Shown here piece by piece: positions 55,215 to 64,000 of a DNA stretch of 64,000 nucleotides. The position numbers and the translations under genes are program-made. This stretch comes from Rhizoclosmatium globosum (Eukaryota; Chytridiomycota; Chytridiomycetes; Chytridiales; Chytriomycetaceae): positions 186,001-250,000 of the forward strand of contig MCGO01000061.1 in assembly GCA_002104985.1 (NCBI GenBank). Reading direction: 5' to 3'. A model generated the notes under the pieces. That model had not been told where the DNA came from. It ran no database searches and worked only from the letters and a program-made list of their open reading frames with translations. How positions within the stretch are numbered: position 1 is the stretch's first letter; every line of letters starts with the position of its first letter.

Positions 55215-56020
55215 AATATGAAGCAAACAATCACAGCTGTTGCCGCTACGCGACTCTCTGTTACCAACAGGCGGCATCAGCGAAAGGCAATACTAAAAAA
55301 GGAATATAAGCTGGCTAACACGCCTTCCCTCCCATTACCAAAAACGAAGTTTGCAACAACAAACCCATCAAAGTTGAAGTCGGCAACTAACTTCCCACTC
55401 TCGTTTCCAAAAAAAAAAAAGACTTTCATTTCAGCAACCCCTTAAAAATAACTGAAATAAAGGATTTGTAGTTTCTACTTGACAACTTCAGTAATTTGAT
55501 AGCAAAATTGAAAAGTGTTGAGTTCACAAAAAGATTCACGACTCCTATGATAACACTGCAGCCTTCCAGCCTAAAGACAACGCTGTATGCGTAAAATCAA
55601 GCAAAATGCGCTGTACAGGCTACAGCAGCAACAACAGAAGATATACGAGGATGCGGAAGTAGCTGAGACATCAAAAATGTCAATAAAATATGCTCCAGGC
55701 ATACCTTCCAAGTTGAAGTATGGATGCAACTTTCCATTGGCATTCAAGACAAAATAAACGTAAAATTGTTACTACTGTTCATTGTTTTGAGACACTGCAA
55801 ATTATTGTTACAAACTAACAGTTTCAAGTGAGGCAGGCTGTTAGAATTTTCGTTTGTCACTTCAACGCTTCCAGTCTTTGAAACCTTTGGATGCGTTATC
55901 TTATCTTAAAAACATTGACTGCAGACACTGGAACAGCTACAATAAACGAAGACATCCAAGACGTGATGGCTATTTTAAAGTATATTCCAGGCGTTCCTGC
56001 AAATGTCCAGCTCAAATAAA
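55215..56020 (+). repeat. Three degenerate units of about 300 bp
   Basis: Similar segments end near 55445, 55757 and 56018. Shared core phrases are SKLKSATNFPLSF (55364-55410), IKYAPGIPSKLKYGCNFPLAF (in two overlapping parts, 55685-55750) and LKYIPGVPANVQLK (55975-56016), each soon followed by a stop. Upstream parts share CAGCTACA/CAGCAACAA-like words. They look like decayed duplicates of a small unknown coding unit. Similarity was judged by eye. Confidence 0.4.
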
Positions 56021-56290
56021 CTTCTCTATTGCCTTCTATATTTGGTTTGAAAACCGCGAGTTACAGTCTGTTATAGTTATACTTTAGTAACCAAACAAAT
56101 CGCTGGTATTTCACTGAATGAGGTACGAGTTGGAAGTTTGACAGGAGTATTGTGAACCTGAGACAATAAGAATGTTTGTTTTACTTTTCTGAAAAGTCAA
56201 TATTTTATGAGGCAAACGGAAGAAAGAAATATATCTCTATGAGGTAGCACAGTAGGAAACGAGGTAGAAGGAATAGAAGAAACAGAGGAA

Positions 56291-57151
56291 TCAGTTGAAG
56301 GCAACGTTCATGAGACCAAGACCAGCGTATCCCTTGAAAGAACCAAAAGAATCCTGCTTGGCAACCCAACCCTTGGCAGTACCAGTGTAGATGGAAACAT
56401 TGTGGCCACCAACAATCGCAGGGCCAGAAACGCGCAAGGGGCCGAGACCTGAGCTAGCCTGGAACTTGCCCTTGAAACCAAAGACACTGACCAAGACATT
56501 TCCGGTACCAGTCTGCAAATCAATATTTGCGTCATGCACGGCAGGGTACAAGTCGGCCTGAATGGACCCAACATCTGCACGCATGATCAAGTCTTTGAAG
56601 CCCTTGATGGCATCAGCTCTGACAGCACCGACATTTGTGATAACGGTGACTGTGTTGCGGGCAGTCACTTGGCCGAGATCGACAGCGCCGACATTTGTGT
56701 TGATTGAAACGTTTTCAGCGGTAATAGAAGCGGCCTTGACTGAACCGACGTTGTAGTCTGCGGTAAAGTTCTTCTTGAGATCCGGGCCCTGGTAGTTGAG
56801 GGATCCGACAGAACCCTTTATGGCAAAGTCGGTGATTGATTGAGGGATGGTTACTTCGAGGGCTGTCTTTGGGGGAGTGTTGAATCCGAAGAAGGAAGTC
56901 GCCGAGGCCCAGGAAAAGGCCAGCGCGTCGTCGTTGTAGGCGACATTGACTTGCAGTTTGTTGTCCGAAGTTGTCTCGTACGAAAGCGTGGCCTTGGACG
57001 TGGGATCGGTGAGGGAAACGGTTGTTTGGCCGGCCGAGAAGAACGACGACGCCGCGGTTCGGACGATCGTGTCCGTCTGCCCCTTTCCCGTCGATACGAT
57101 CACTAGTCCTTCGAATTTGGTGGGGAGGATCGTGGTGGTGGTGGTGCTCAT
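56291..57151 (-). CDS. DUF4097-like beta-rich protein
   Basis: A single-exon gene of 286 residues with no signal peptide and no TM helix. The second half consists of short beta repeats in which NVGAV/NVGSV/DVGSI recur every 20-25 residues (YNVGSVKAAS, INTNVGAVDLGQ, ITNVGAVRADA, MRADVGSIQADL, TGTGNVLVSV). This is the pattern of the DUF4097/adhesin-like beta-solenoid fold, common in bacteria and found in many fungi. Function is unknown in eukaryotes. The Gly-rich C terminus ends GLGLMNVAFN. It is divergent from the LRR gene with only 49 bp between starts. The family call rests on repeat pattern, not on a search. Confidence 0.7.
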   Translation of the reverse strand: MSTTTTTILPTKFEGLVIVSTGKGQTDTIVRTAASSFFSAGQTTVSLTDPTSKATLSYETTSDNKLQVNVAYNDDALAFSWASATSFFGFNTPPKTALEVTIPQSITDFAIKGSVGSLNYQGPDLKKNFTADYNVGSVKAASITAENVSINTNVGAVDLGQVTARNTVTVITNVGAVRADAIKGFKDLIMRADVGSIQADLYPAVHDANIDLQTGTGNVLVSVFGFKGKFQASSGLGPLRVSGPAIVGGHNVSIYTGTAKGWVAKQDSFGSFKGYAGLGLMNVAFN

Positions 57152-57200
57152 TAGTAGGTGCTTTTTGATTGAAAACTAGGAGACACAGTGTACCAGCCAC

Positions 57201-58157
57201 ATGGAAGATCCTATCCTTCACTTTGATATCCTTGTTCTCATTCTCGGCTGGATTCCTCCTAAAGTCGCTCTGCCACTGGCAAGAGTATGTTCTGCATTCA
57301 ACAATGTCATCCGCTCTTCAGCCTACGCCATCCAGGCCATGCAGAACCTGTGTGAACCTGGAAACCCATTCATGAATAAGCCTGAATTGATTCCGACCGA
57401 CTTTGATCTACTCTTCATCAATGGGCCTCCAAGTGTTGCGGATGCGTATGTCCGCCATCGAATGCAGCATTACACCCACTTCTGGTTCAATGCCTTTTTA
57501 TTGAGTTCGGTTAAAGCAAAGAGACGTGGTCCCTTTCCCGTGGCATTATGTTCTTTGACGAACTTGAGCATACTTGAACTCTCTTGCTGCAGCCGCATTG
57601 GCACTGTACCGTTTGAGATTGGCCAACTCATCAACCTAGAACGGCTGGATTTGAGTAAAAATTCTGAACTGACTGGACCGTTGCCAGATTCCATTGCTGC
57701 CTTGGCGGCTTTGAAAGTCCTCAAAATCAGTGACACAAGCATCAACGGTCCACTGCCAAACGGGTTTAGTCGCTTAAGCAACCTCGAAAAGATTTATGCA
57801 TTCAACACGTCAATTACCGGGCCCCTTCCATCTTTCGAAAATCTTGTCAATTTGGTTATGCTACATATGGCGAATTCTAAGCTGACGGGGACTATCCCGG
57901 CTTCTCTAGCATGCTGCTCCGATCTTGAACGCATTATTCTAAGCAAAAATTTACTTGTGGGCGAGATCCCTTCTTCACTGGGCCGGCTTCAACAACTCAC
58001 TCATCTGAATCTGGAAAACAATTCACTCCAAGGTGTCGTTCCTGATGAACTTGATAATTTGCCGTTGTTGGAATTAAAACTTGGAGGTAATCCAGAGTTG
58101 ATTCTTAAGGAGCCGAGTTTGGCTCCCGTAGAATTGACAAATCCAGTTATGCCTTGA
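57201..58157 (+). CDS. F-box-like head with plant-type leucine-rich repeats
   Basis: A single-exon gene of 318 residues. The head (HFDILVLILGWIPPKVALPLARVCSAFNNVI) resembles an F-box helix set. From about residue 115, seven or so LRRs of 22-24 residues follow with the plant-specific pattern LxxLxxLxLSxNxLTGxIP: LTNLSILELSCCSRIGTVP, INLERLDLSKNSELTGPLP, LVMLHMANSKLTGTIP and LTHLNLENNSLQGVVP. It lacks a signal peptide and TM helix, so it is probably cytosolic. Plant-type LRR proteins of this sort are expanded in chytrids (recalled, not searched). It is unlike the F-box family elsewhere in the window. Confidence 0.8.
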   Translation: MEDPILHFDILVLILGWIPPKVALPLARVCSAFNNVIRSSAYAIQAMQNLCEPGNPFMNKPELIPTDFDLLFINGPPSVADAYVRHRMQHYTHFWFNAFLLSSVKAKRRGPFPVALCSLTNLSILELSCCSRIGTVPFEIGQLINLERLDLSKNSELTGPLPDSIAALAALKVLKISDTSINGPLPNGFSRLSNLEKIYAFNTSITGPLPSFENLVNLVMLHMANSKLTGTIPASLACCSDLERIILSKNLLVGEIPSSLGRLQQLTHLNLENNSLQGVVPDELDNLPLLELKLGGNPELILKEPSLAPVELTNPVMP

Positions 58158-58217
58158 CATTTTCGAATTTATTCAGTTAATGTGATATGAAAACGGACAA
58201 TGACAATATACAAAACT

Positions 58218-60712
58218 TCAATTGGTTGCATTCTTCAATCGGTTCTTTTCCAACACAACTAAAACCGCGTCTCTGTCACGACCGGTCCTTATCATCAATA
58301 TTTGAATCAATTCCTCATTGAATTTTTCCCTCTCTTCAGCATTCCCCAACTTTTCATGCAGCAAAATAACATCTTGCAATGCATCAATCGTCTTAAAGTC
58401 CTGGGAGCCTCTTGTTTCACGATGGTATTCCAACAGTTGAGTCAAATATGGTTCAGATTTTGCAAAGTCTCCATCCTTGAACAGTCGCTTAGCATACCGC
58501 TCAAGTGTCGCCATCGTATCTTCATGATTCGCTCCTTGCAACTCCCTTCTTGCATTCAAACACTGCAAATAGTAATCCGAGGCTACAGAGTGTAACCCAG
58601 CCTTCTCATACAGCATACCAAGCGTCTCTAGCAAAAGACAACGCGTCTTATTAAGTGGCGAGTATTTCATATGGAACTCAAGGTTCATAACGAGGAACGG
58701 CTCGGCCTCGCGCAATCGGTTTTGGGTATAGTACAATAACGCGAGATTCGTCCAACTAATATACGTTTGAGGATGACTTTCGGGGAGAATGTCTTGTCCC
58801 GCGGACGTGGCCATCAAATAAAGCTGTTCCGCTTCTTCCTCGTTGCCGAGTTTTTCCATCACATCACCGAGGGCGTTCATTGTTATCAAAGTGGATACGT
58901 GTTTTCCCAGGGTGGCCTTGAGTTTTTCAAGGCAGGAACGGAGGATTGGTTCTGCTTCTTGAAGTCGATTTTGAGCGACATAAAAGTGACCCAGATTGTG
59001 CATGGAGTTCAAGGTGTCAGCGTGATTCTCTCCGAGGAAGACGGTCCGCTCTTGGATACACTGCTTGAACATTGATTCCGCTTCTTCCCAACGCTGTAGG
59101 GCTTGGTATACTCCGCCAAGACTGTTCATAGTCGAAAGTGTTTGGCTGTGCTTGAGTCCAAACACTCGCATTTGCTTGTCTAATATACGTGTAAAAAGAG
59201 TTTCGGCTTCGTTGAAAGCTCCCATCCGAAGCTTCAGTTGTGCGACATTTGATAAGGTTGTGTGAACGAGATTATGGTCAGGACCAAATGTTTCTTCCAA
59301 TAGAGCAGTACTGGATTCGTACAACTTCAAAGCTTCTTGTTCACGAGAGAAGGATGAGTAGCAAAGGGCCAGATTATTTTGGGCCATCAATGTACGCTCA
59401 TGTTTGGGTCCAAAAAGCTCGGATGCAAGTTGAAAGCAACTTTCGTTCACAGAAAGGGCTCGTTCGGCTTGGCCCTGCTTGATTAAGCTGTTTAGAGTTA
59501 GTTTACAGTTGGATGAACTGAACATCTAAATCTTACGCAAGTCCCAATACTGCCTTTGCTCCCAGCTCCAATTCCTGCGGCAGATTGTCACGTTCAAGAA
59601 TACTGTCCATCATTTCCACAGATTCCTTCCACTTGCCAGTATCATTCAACAACGAACCCAAAGCAATTGAAGCAACAATAACTTCCCCTTCCTCCCCATT
59701 CTCCTTCCAAGTCGCAATACAATCCTGATACAACAATATCGCTTTTTCATACTCATTTCTGGCCTTGAAGATTCTGCCTAGCGCGTACTTCCAAGACGCT
59801 CCCAGCAATGCATCTGAATCAGAAGCATCAACCAGGTCTTGTAATCGCTTCACGATCCATTCATTAAATACACGGAACACCATTCTATCCATTTCAATAT
59901 AACCAACTTCCTCTCGCACAATTTGAGAGATTTTCGCCAAGTCCGCTGGATTCGTAGCCTGTGCCGTTTCCGTGTTCACCGCCGCCAGAAGATTATAAAA
60001 CTCAGCAGGATCACGCTTCAAGCTCTCCAAAAACTTTGATGCTTGTGTGGGGGCCATCGCAACATGAAACTCACTGCTCGTCTTGATGCACGCATACAAC
60101 TCAAAGATACACCAAGCTCGTTTCAATGGAATCGGGTCATGCACAGGCTCCAAAATCATGACTACATTCTTCATTTTCTTGATCGCCGTCAAGAACGTAG
60201 TCTGCCACCAATGAAACGGTTTCGCTGCTGTATTGTGCTGCGAGTTTGAAAAGAGGTCGAACCAAAGGATTGTAGTTGATTCGTCGAGGTTGTTTTCGGT
60301 GATCCAGTGTTGCAGGGCGTCGATGACAGTGAGGAAGGGGTACATCCACGCGTGGGATATGAACCATTGTGATTCTTGTACGAGTTGCGATGTTGAGTGG
60401 GTGGACTTGTAGTGCGCACAGAGGGAGAGGCCCGTGGCGGTTGTCATTGGCTTCACAAACTCGAAACAAATGTCTGTCGTTGTTTTGCCGGTGAGAGCAG
60501 ATCGGCCGCCCCAGGCCTCAACGAGGTGTTTGAAGTGCGAGAAGGGAAGGCCCAGTGTCGACATGGCATTTGGGTCTGAGAGCGGCTCGTTCTGTGGAAA
60601 GTGTTTAGATTGCAAAGTGGGAAACGGAGACTGTACTTACGATACTCTGGAAGGGAGACAGAGGTGGGAAACACTGTACCATTGGCTTACGTGGTCCCAT
60701 TTTGTTGTCCAT
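58218..60712 (-). CDS. TIR-like domain joined to kinesin-light-chain-type TPRs
   Basis: Minus-strand exons 60712-60641, 60591-59537 and 59487-58218 give 798 residues; the ATG at 60712 lies in the small first exon. Residues about 95-195 resemble a TIR/SEFIR-type flavodoxin-like fold: WFISHAW (100-106), ILWFDLFSN (132-140), AIKKMKNVVMILEP and RAWCIFEL (182-189). The W184-x3-E188 spacing equals that around the catalytic Glu of NAD-cleaving TIR domains such as SARM1. From about residue 290 to the end there are ten or more TPRs of 42 residues (E-x-HPxTL.. NNLALxYxxxxRxxEAExLxxxxL), as in kinesin light chain and NLR-type TPR proteins. No NB-ARC/NACHT ATPase lies between. The family recurs in chytrids and oomycetes as I recall. 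The NADase role is only an inference. Confidence 0.75.
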
Positions 60713-61022
60713 TTTCGCCAAGATCTACCAACTAATTCAAATCTAATTGCGTCGTATATTACTATGACTGTGCTACACTGCTACTTTTGTTTAATGTGAG
60801 GGAGAGTCTATGCAAACTGCTCAAACCATCAGCTTACCTCATCCACTGACCTTGACTGCCAGAAAATACAGCCAGATGTATTACAATTCATGTTTTTATT
60901 TTTATTTGATCAGTTGCTGTTCTTTGAAGGCTTGCACTTCAGACCCTCGTTTTTTTTGCAGTTGAAATCTCCTCAACGACTGAATCTAAATTGAGTCTTC
61001 GTCAATACAAAGCAGCAATTCA

Positions 61023-62440
61023 ATGATTGCAGTGCCGGAAAGCTCGGCCCCTGTCAAGGAGGCAGTTGAGACTGCGTTAACATCAGTTCCAAGCACAGAA
61101 GTCGACGAAGTGATATCGGATTACCCAGATGGCGGCCTCCAAGCATGGCTCGTCGTTGCCGGAACATTCATAGCGCATTTCCTCGTAAGTCGAAAGCTTT
61201 CTGTTACCCTCCGGTCATGCCTATAAACTCACCAAGGCCACAACCATCAGGTCTTTGGAGTCATCTACTCATTCGGAATCTACAATTCATACTATTTGAA
61301 CCTTGGTGTAAGTGTTTCCCCTCCACCCTTCATTTCATTAGATCCGGTCCTGATTCCTCTGATTTGATAATCACAATTAGATTGGAAGTGCCGCAGCTGT
61401 ATCAATGATTGGAAGCGTTGGAATCGCATTAATGGACTTACTATGTATCTCTGCAAGTATACTTGCTGAGAAATTCGGGTTTCGTCAAGTCATATTCCTT
61501 GGCACAGTGTTCATGTCGCTGGGCCTTTTCCTCTCATCGTTCACAACGTCGCTCCCGTTGTTGATTTGTAGTCAAGGTGTTATGTTTGGTATTGGAGCAA
61601 GTTTCATTTATTTACCTGCTGTGTCGTTACCTGCACAATGGTTTCTTAAGAAACGTGGGTTGGCGATGGGGATTGCTGTGAGTGGAAGCGGGTGTGGAGG
61701 TTTAGTCTTCTCGATTCTCTCAGCAAAGCTTTTGGAAAGCGTTGGCCTCGCTGGACGCTTCGTGTTACTGCCATTATTTGTTTGGTTCTCATGTCACTCT
61801 TTGTGCCGTTCATGAAAACTCGAATTCCACCAAGGAAAGGAAAAGCTGATTACACGTTCCTCAAGAAAGCGTCGTTTTACTACCTCTTCTTTGCTTGCTT
61901 CTTCTTCACGTTTAGCGAGTACATTTCTGTGGACTTTATCCCACTCTATGCACAAATGCGGTTAGGACTGCCATTGGGCGATCAAGCAACGATCATGTCG
62001 GTTTACAATGGAAGTAATATTGCAGGTCGACTGTTGATGGGCTTTTTGTCTGACAAGTATCTCGGTCACTTGAATTCCTGGGTTATTTGCTTGTGGGTAA
62101 CTGTGATTGGTGTGTGCACATGGCTTGCAGCAGCTAGTTACGTGTCACTGGCAGTTGTGAGTGCTGTTATTGGATTCTTTGATGGTGGATTTTGGTGCCT
62201 ATTTCCCGTCGTTGTCGCGAAAGTATTTGATGGAGATTCCAGTCTTGCCACATTACTTGGAACGACTTATACACTTGTAACTATTGCAAACTTGGCCGGA
62301 CCTCCGTTATCAGGGTTGATTTTAGAAAATATGGCTTGGATTGGATGGTTATCTTTGTTGCAGGATTGGCACTTTTGGCCGCTCTACCAGGAACCCAAGG
62401 ACGTCTTTCATACTCAAAAACTATATTCGCAAAAGTTTAA
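61023..62440 (+). CDS. MFS monocarboxylate-type transporter, with two frameshifts
   Basis: Exons 61023-61184, 61251-61307 and 61381 onward. An N-terminal hydrophilic head (EVISDYPDGGLQAWLVVAGT) carries the SLC16-like motif [D/E]G[G/S][W/F/Y][G/A]W as DGGLQAW. Helices and loops follow: SMIGSVGIALMDLLCISASI, ASFIYLPAVSLPAQWFLKKRGLAMGIAVSGSG, then FVPFMKTRIPPRKGK and GSNIAGRLLMGFLSDKYLG. Two single-base shifts are needed: near 61755 (SVGL must continue as RWTLRVTAII) and near 62348 (GW must continue as FVAGLALLAALPGTQG to a stop at 62438-62440). Without them the frame breaks mid-domain. It is either a decayed gene or, more likely given the same defect in the next gene, a sequence with consensus errors. 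Substrate unknown; fungal relatives carry monocarboxylates, riboflavin or similar. Confidence 0.8.
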
Positions 62441-62597
62441 ATCATTGTATAATAGAATAAATACACGCCTTGTAAAAATCAGCATTTATTTCAAAAAACA
62501 AACAATAGAGTAAATTAGAGCAATGGCAAAAGAAAACCAAAAACCAATCACGTTATAAAAACAGTAACACCAAATACACGGACCAACTTCAATTCCC

Positions 62598-64000
62598 TTA
62601 GTCCATCATGCCATCGTCAGGTCGGTCGTACACCTTGACCATTCCAGGAATCCTCAATGCAGCAGCCCTTCACTCTCCAACTTCATCTTGGCTTCGGCCT
62701 CCTTCTCCTCCAAGTACAAGTCACTGTTATCATCTCCACTAAACTCCTTCAACGTAATCAAGAAGTCTCTCAAGTGCATCTTGAAAGCCATCAAGTCCTT
62801 GTTGTGTTCAAACAACCAAGGACGAATTGACGGACTTGGTTTGGTTGAAGGTGAGGGAATGCGTTGTGCAAGAGAAGCATGACGTGCTCTCGCAGGAACT
62901 CTTGGTTTGACATGTTGGGGTTTGGAACTGAAGCTGGGTTAAAGAGAGGGGCGGAGATTTGGTTGCTGTCAACCATTTGGAACATTTGGGCGAGGATGAC
63001 TGATTGCAGCTTAAAACCAGATTTGTGGAAGGCATTGGTGAGGACAAAGAAGATGTCTTGAAGAATGTTGAGGTAGTAGGTTTGGAAGAACGAGTTTGAG
63101 ATGGATCGGTCGCACTTTGCAAAGTTGTTGATCAAGTCAAGACAAATAGTCAATCCAAGGTCACTGATGTCTCTCATTGTATGCTTGAATCCCCAAACAA
63201 CACTGTCCAGGAAGAGTTTGAACATTGGTGCAGGGAGGTTGAGCAAGGCTACAAAACAAAATCAGAGATTCAATATCAAGGGAAAAAAGGCATACCTGGG
63301 AAACAGCTGACGTTGATCGAGTAAATCATCTTGAAGAATCCAGCACGATGCTCTGGGTAATTCTCAAAGTCCTTGTTGATCATATTCAGTGTACACTCGA
63401 AAACAGCATCCAAAATCGGTGGAACTTTATCAACAATCAAATCCTGTCGTCCAAGATCCTTCACGATTAGTATATTCAGTTCTGCAACACAACAAAAAAG
63501 ACAAAACTCACCCCGAATCTTGTATAACACCCGCCATCAAGTTCAAGACTCAGCCTCTCTCGCCTGCTCCACGTTTCTAGCGTAATCGACCAACACGGCC
63601 TCCAACAGAGGTGGAATCATATTCTGGTTGATGGCTTGCAAATCTTCAACCTTTCCAATGAAGGTATCAATCAACTTCAGACTTCTTTCTTGATTGTGCG
63701 CATTCCTCGAACGCGTGGAGTTTGCGTGGCAATAAGACCCTGTGTTGCAACAGAGTCGCTGATGAGTTGTGACACCGCCTTGTACAATTCCAAAAGCTCA
63801 AAGTAGATTTTCTGGATCTGGAATATGAAAGGAGCTCCAATGGAGGTGCAAGCGGCAACGTTGGTTTTGATAATGTTTCCAAGAATTTTCACACTGTCGG
63901 GGCTGTTAAGGATGTTTGGGTTGCGGCCAGCCTCCTGGATAATGTTTGCCCACTACACCAAGATTTAACAACCAAAAAACAAAGAAAGCGAAACTCACAG
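62598..64000 (-). CDS. CRM1: Exportin-1 / CRM1, C-terminal part, with apparent frameshifts
   Basis: The 3' third of the nuclear export receptor for leucine-rich NES cargo; it continues past the window end. Exons are at about 63999-64000, 63952-63512, 63481-63296 and 63248-62598. The C-terminal HEAT repeats match CRM1 closely: [68 protein letters not shown] and [15 protein letters not shown], ending [18 protein letters not shown]. Four single-base shifts are needed to keep this frame: near 63690 (after KKE), 63555 (after QAREAE), 62812 (after FVLG) and 62675 (after KLESEG). Each is restored by changing one base. A CRM1 gene cannot be lost in a living fungus, so error in the sequence or a second pseudogene copy is likelier than true decay. 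The intron at 63482-63511 is only 30 nt. Confidence 0.9.

Overview
The window is eukaryotic nuclear DNA, almost certainly from a zoosporic early-diverging fungus, with Chytridiales the best guess. Genes are split by short GT-AG introns (mostly 45-60 nt, many with a CTAAC-like branch site). Fungal traits are present: saccharopine reductase from the alpha-aminoadipate lysine route, chorismate synthase and a PHO89-type permease. A RABL2 ciliary GTPase implies a flagellated life stage. The species cannot be fixed from sequence alone.

Layout. 1-9.6 kb: 3' part of a Drs2-type P4-ATPase, a Tsc13 enoyl reductase, then saccharopine reductase and phosphopantetheine adenylyltransferase on the minus strand. 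10.4-17.9 kb: a cluster of F-box-like genes on the minus strand. One is cut in two by a 5.1-kb Plavaka-like DNA transposon (10929-16046) whose terminal inverted repeats and TA target duplication can be read directly; one is a deletion relic; one is intact. 17.9-31.6 kb: a RidA protein, the GPI transamidase subunit PIG-T/Gpi16, the SEACAT subunit WDR59, a 1.27-kb tandem duplication, RABL2 and chorismate synthase. 31.8-35.5 kb: two tandem paralogous Cache-domain membrane proteins. 36-41.9 kb: a tandem array of exon-like units, PHO89, and another F-box gene with a decayed copy of its own 5' end. 42.1-50.5 kb: a macrodomain-SirTM sirtuin fusion, a seven-TM protein, a type II membrane glycosyltransferase and a Neo1-type P4-ATPase. 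51.1-60.7 kb: ataxin-2/Pbp1, a repeat-rich intergenic stretch, a DUF4097-like protein, an LRR protein, and a TIR-like domain joined to TPRs. 61-64 kb: an MFS monocarboxylate-type carrier and the 3' half of exportin CRM1, both carrying several single-base frameshifts.

Themes. Membrane and lipid work recurs: two flippases of different classes, very-long-chain fatty acid elongation and GPI anchoring. Nutrient signalling and supply appears as WDR59, PHO89, Lys9, Aro2 and CoA synthesis. Sensing appears as Cache receptors, a 7-TM protein and a TIR-like/TPR protein. The most unusual content is the precisely delimited transposon in an F-box gene, the single-exon macro-SirTM fusion, the TIR-like/TPR protein, and several repeat structures with no named class. 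The frameshift cluster at 61.7-63.7 kb looks more like local consensus error than biology, because CRM1 is normally essential.
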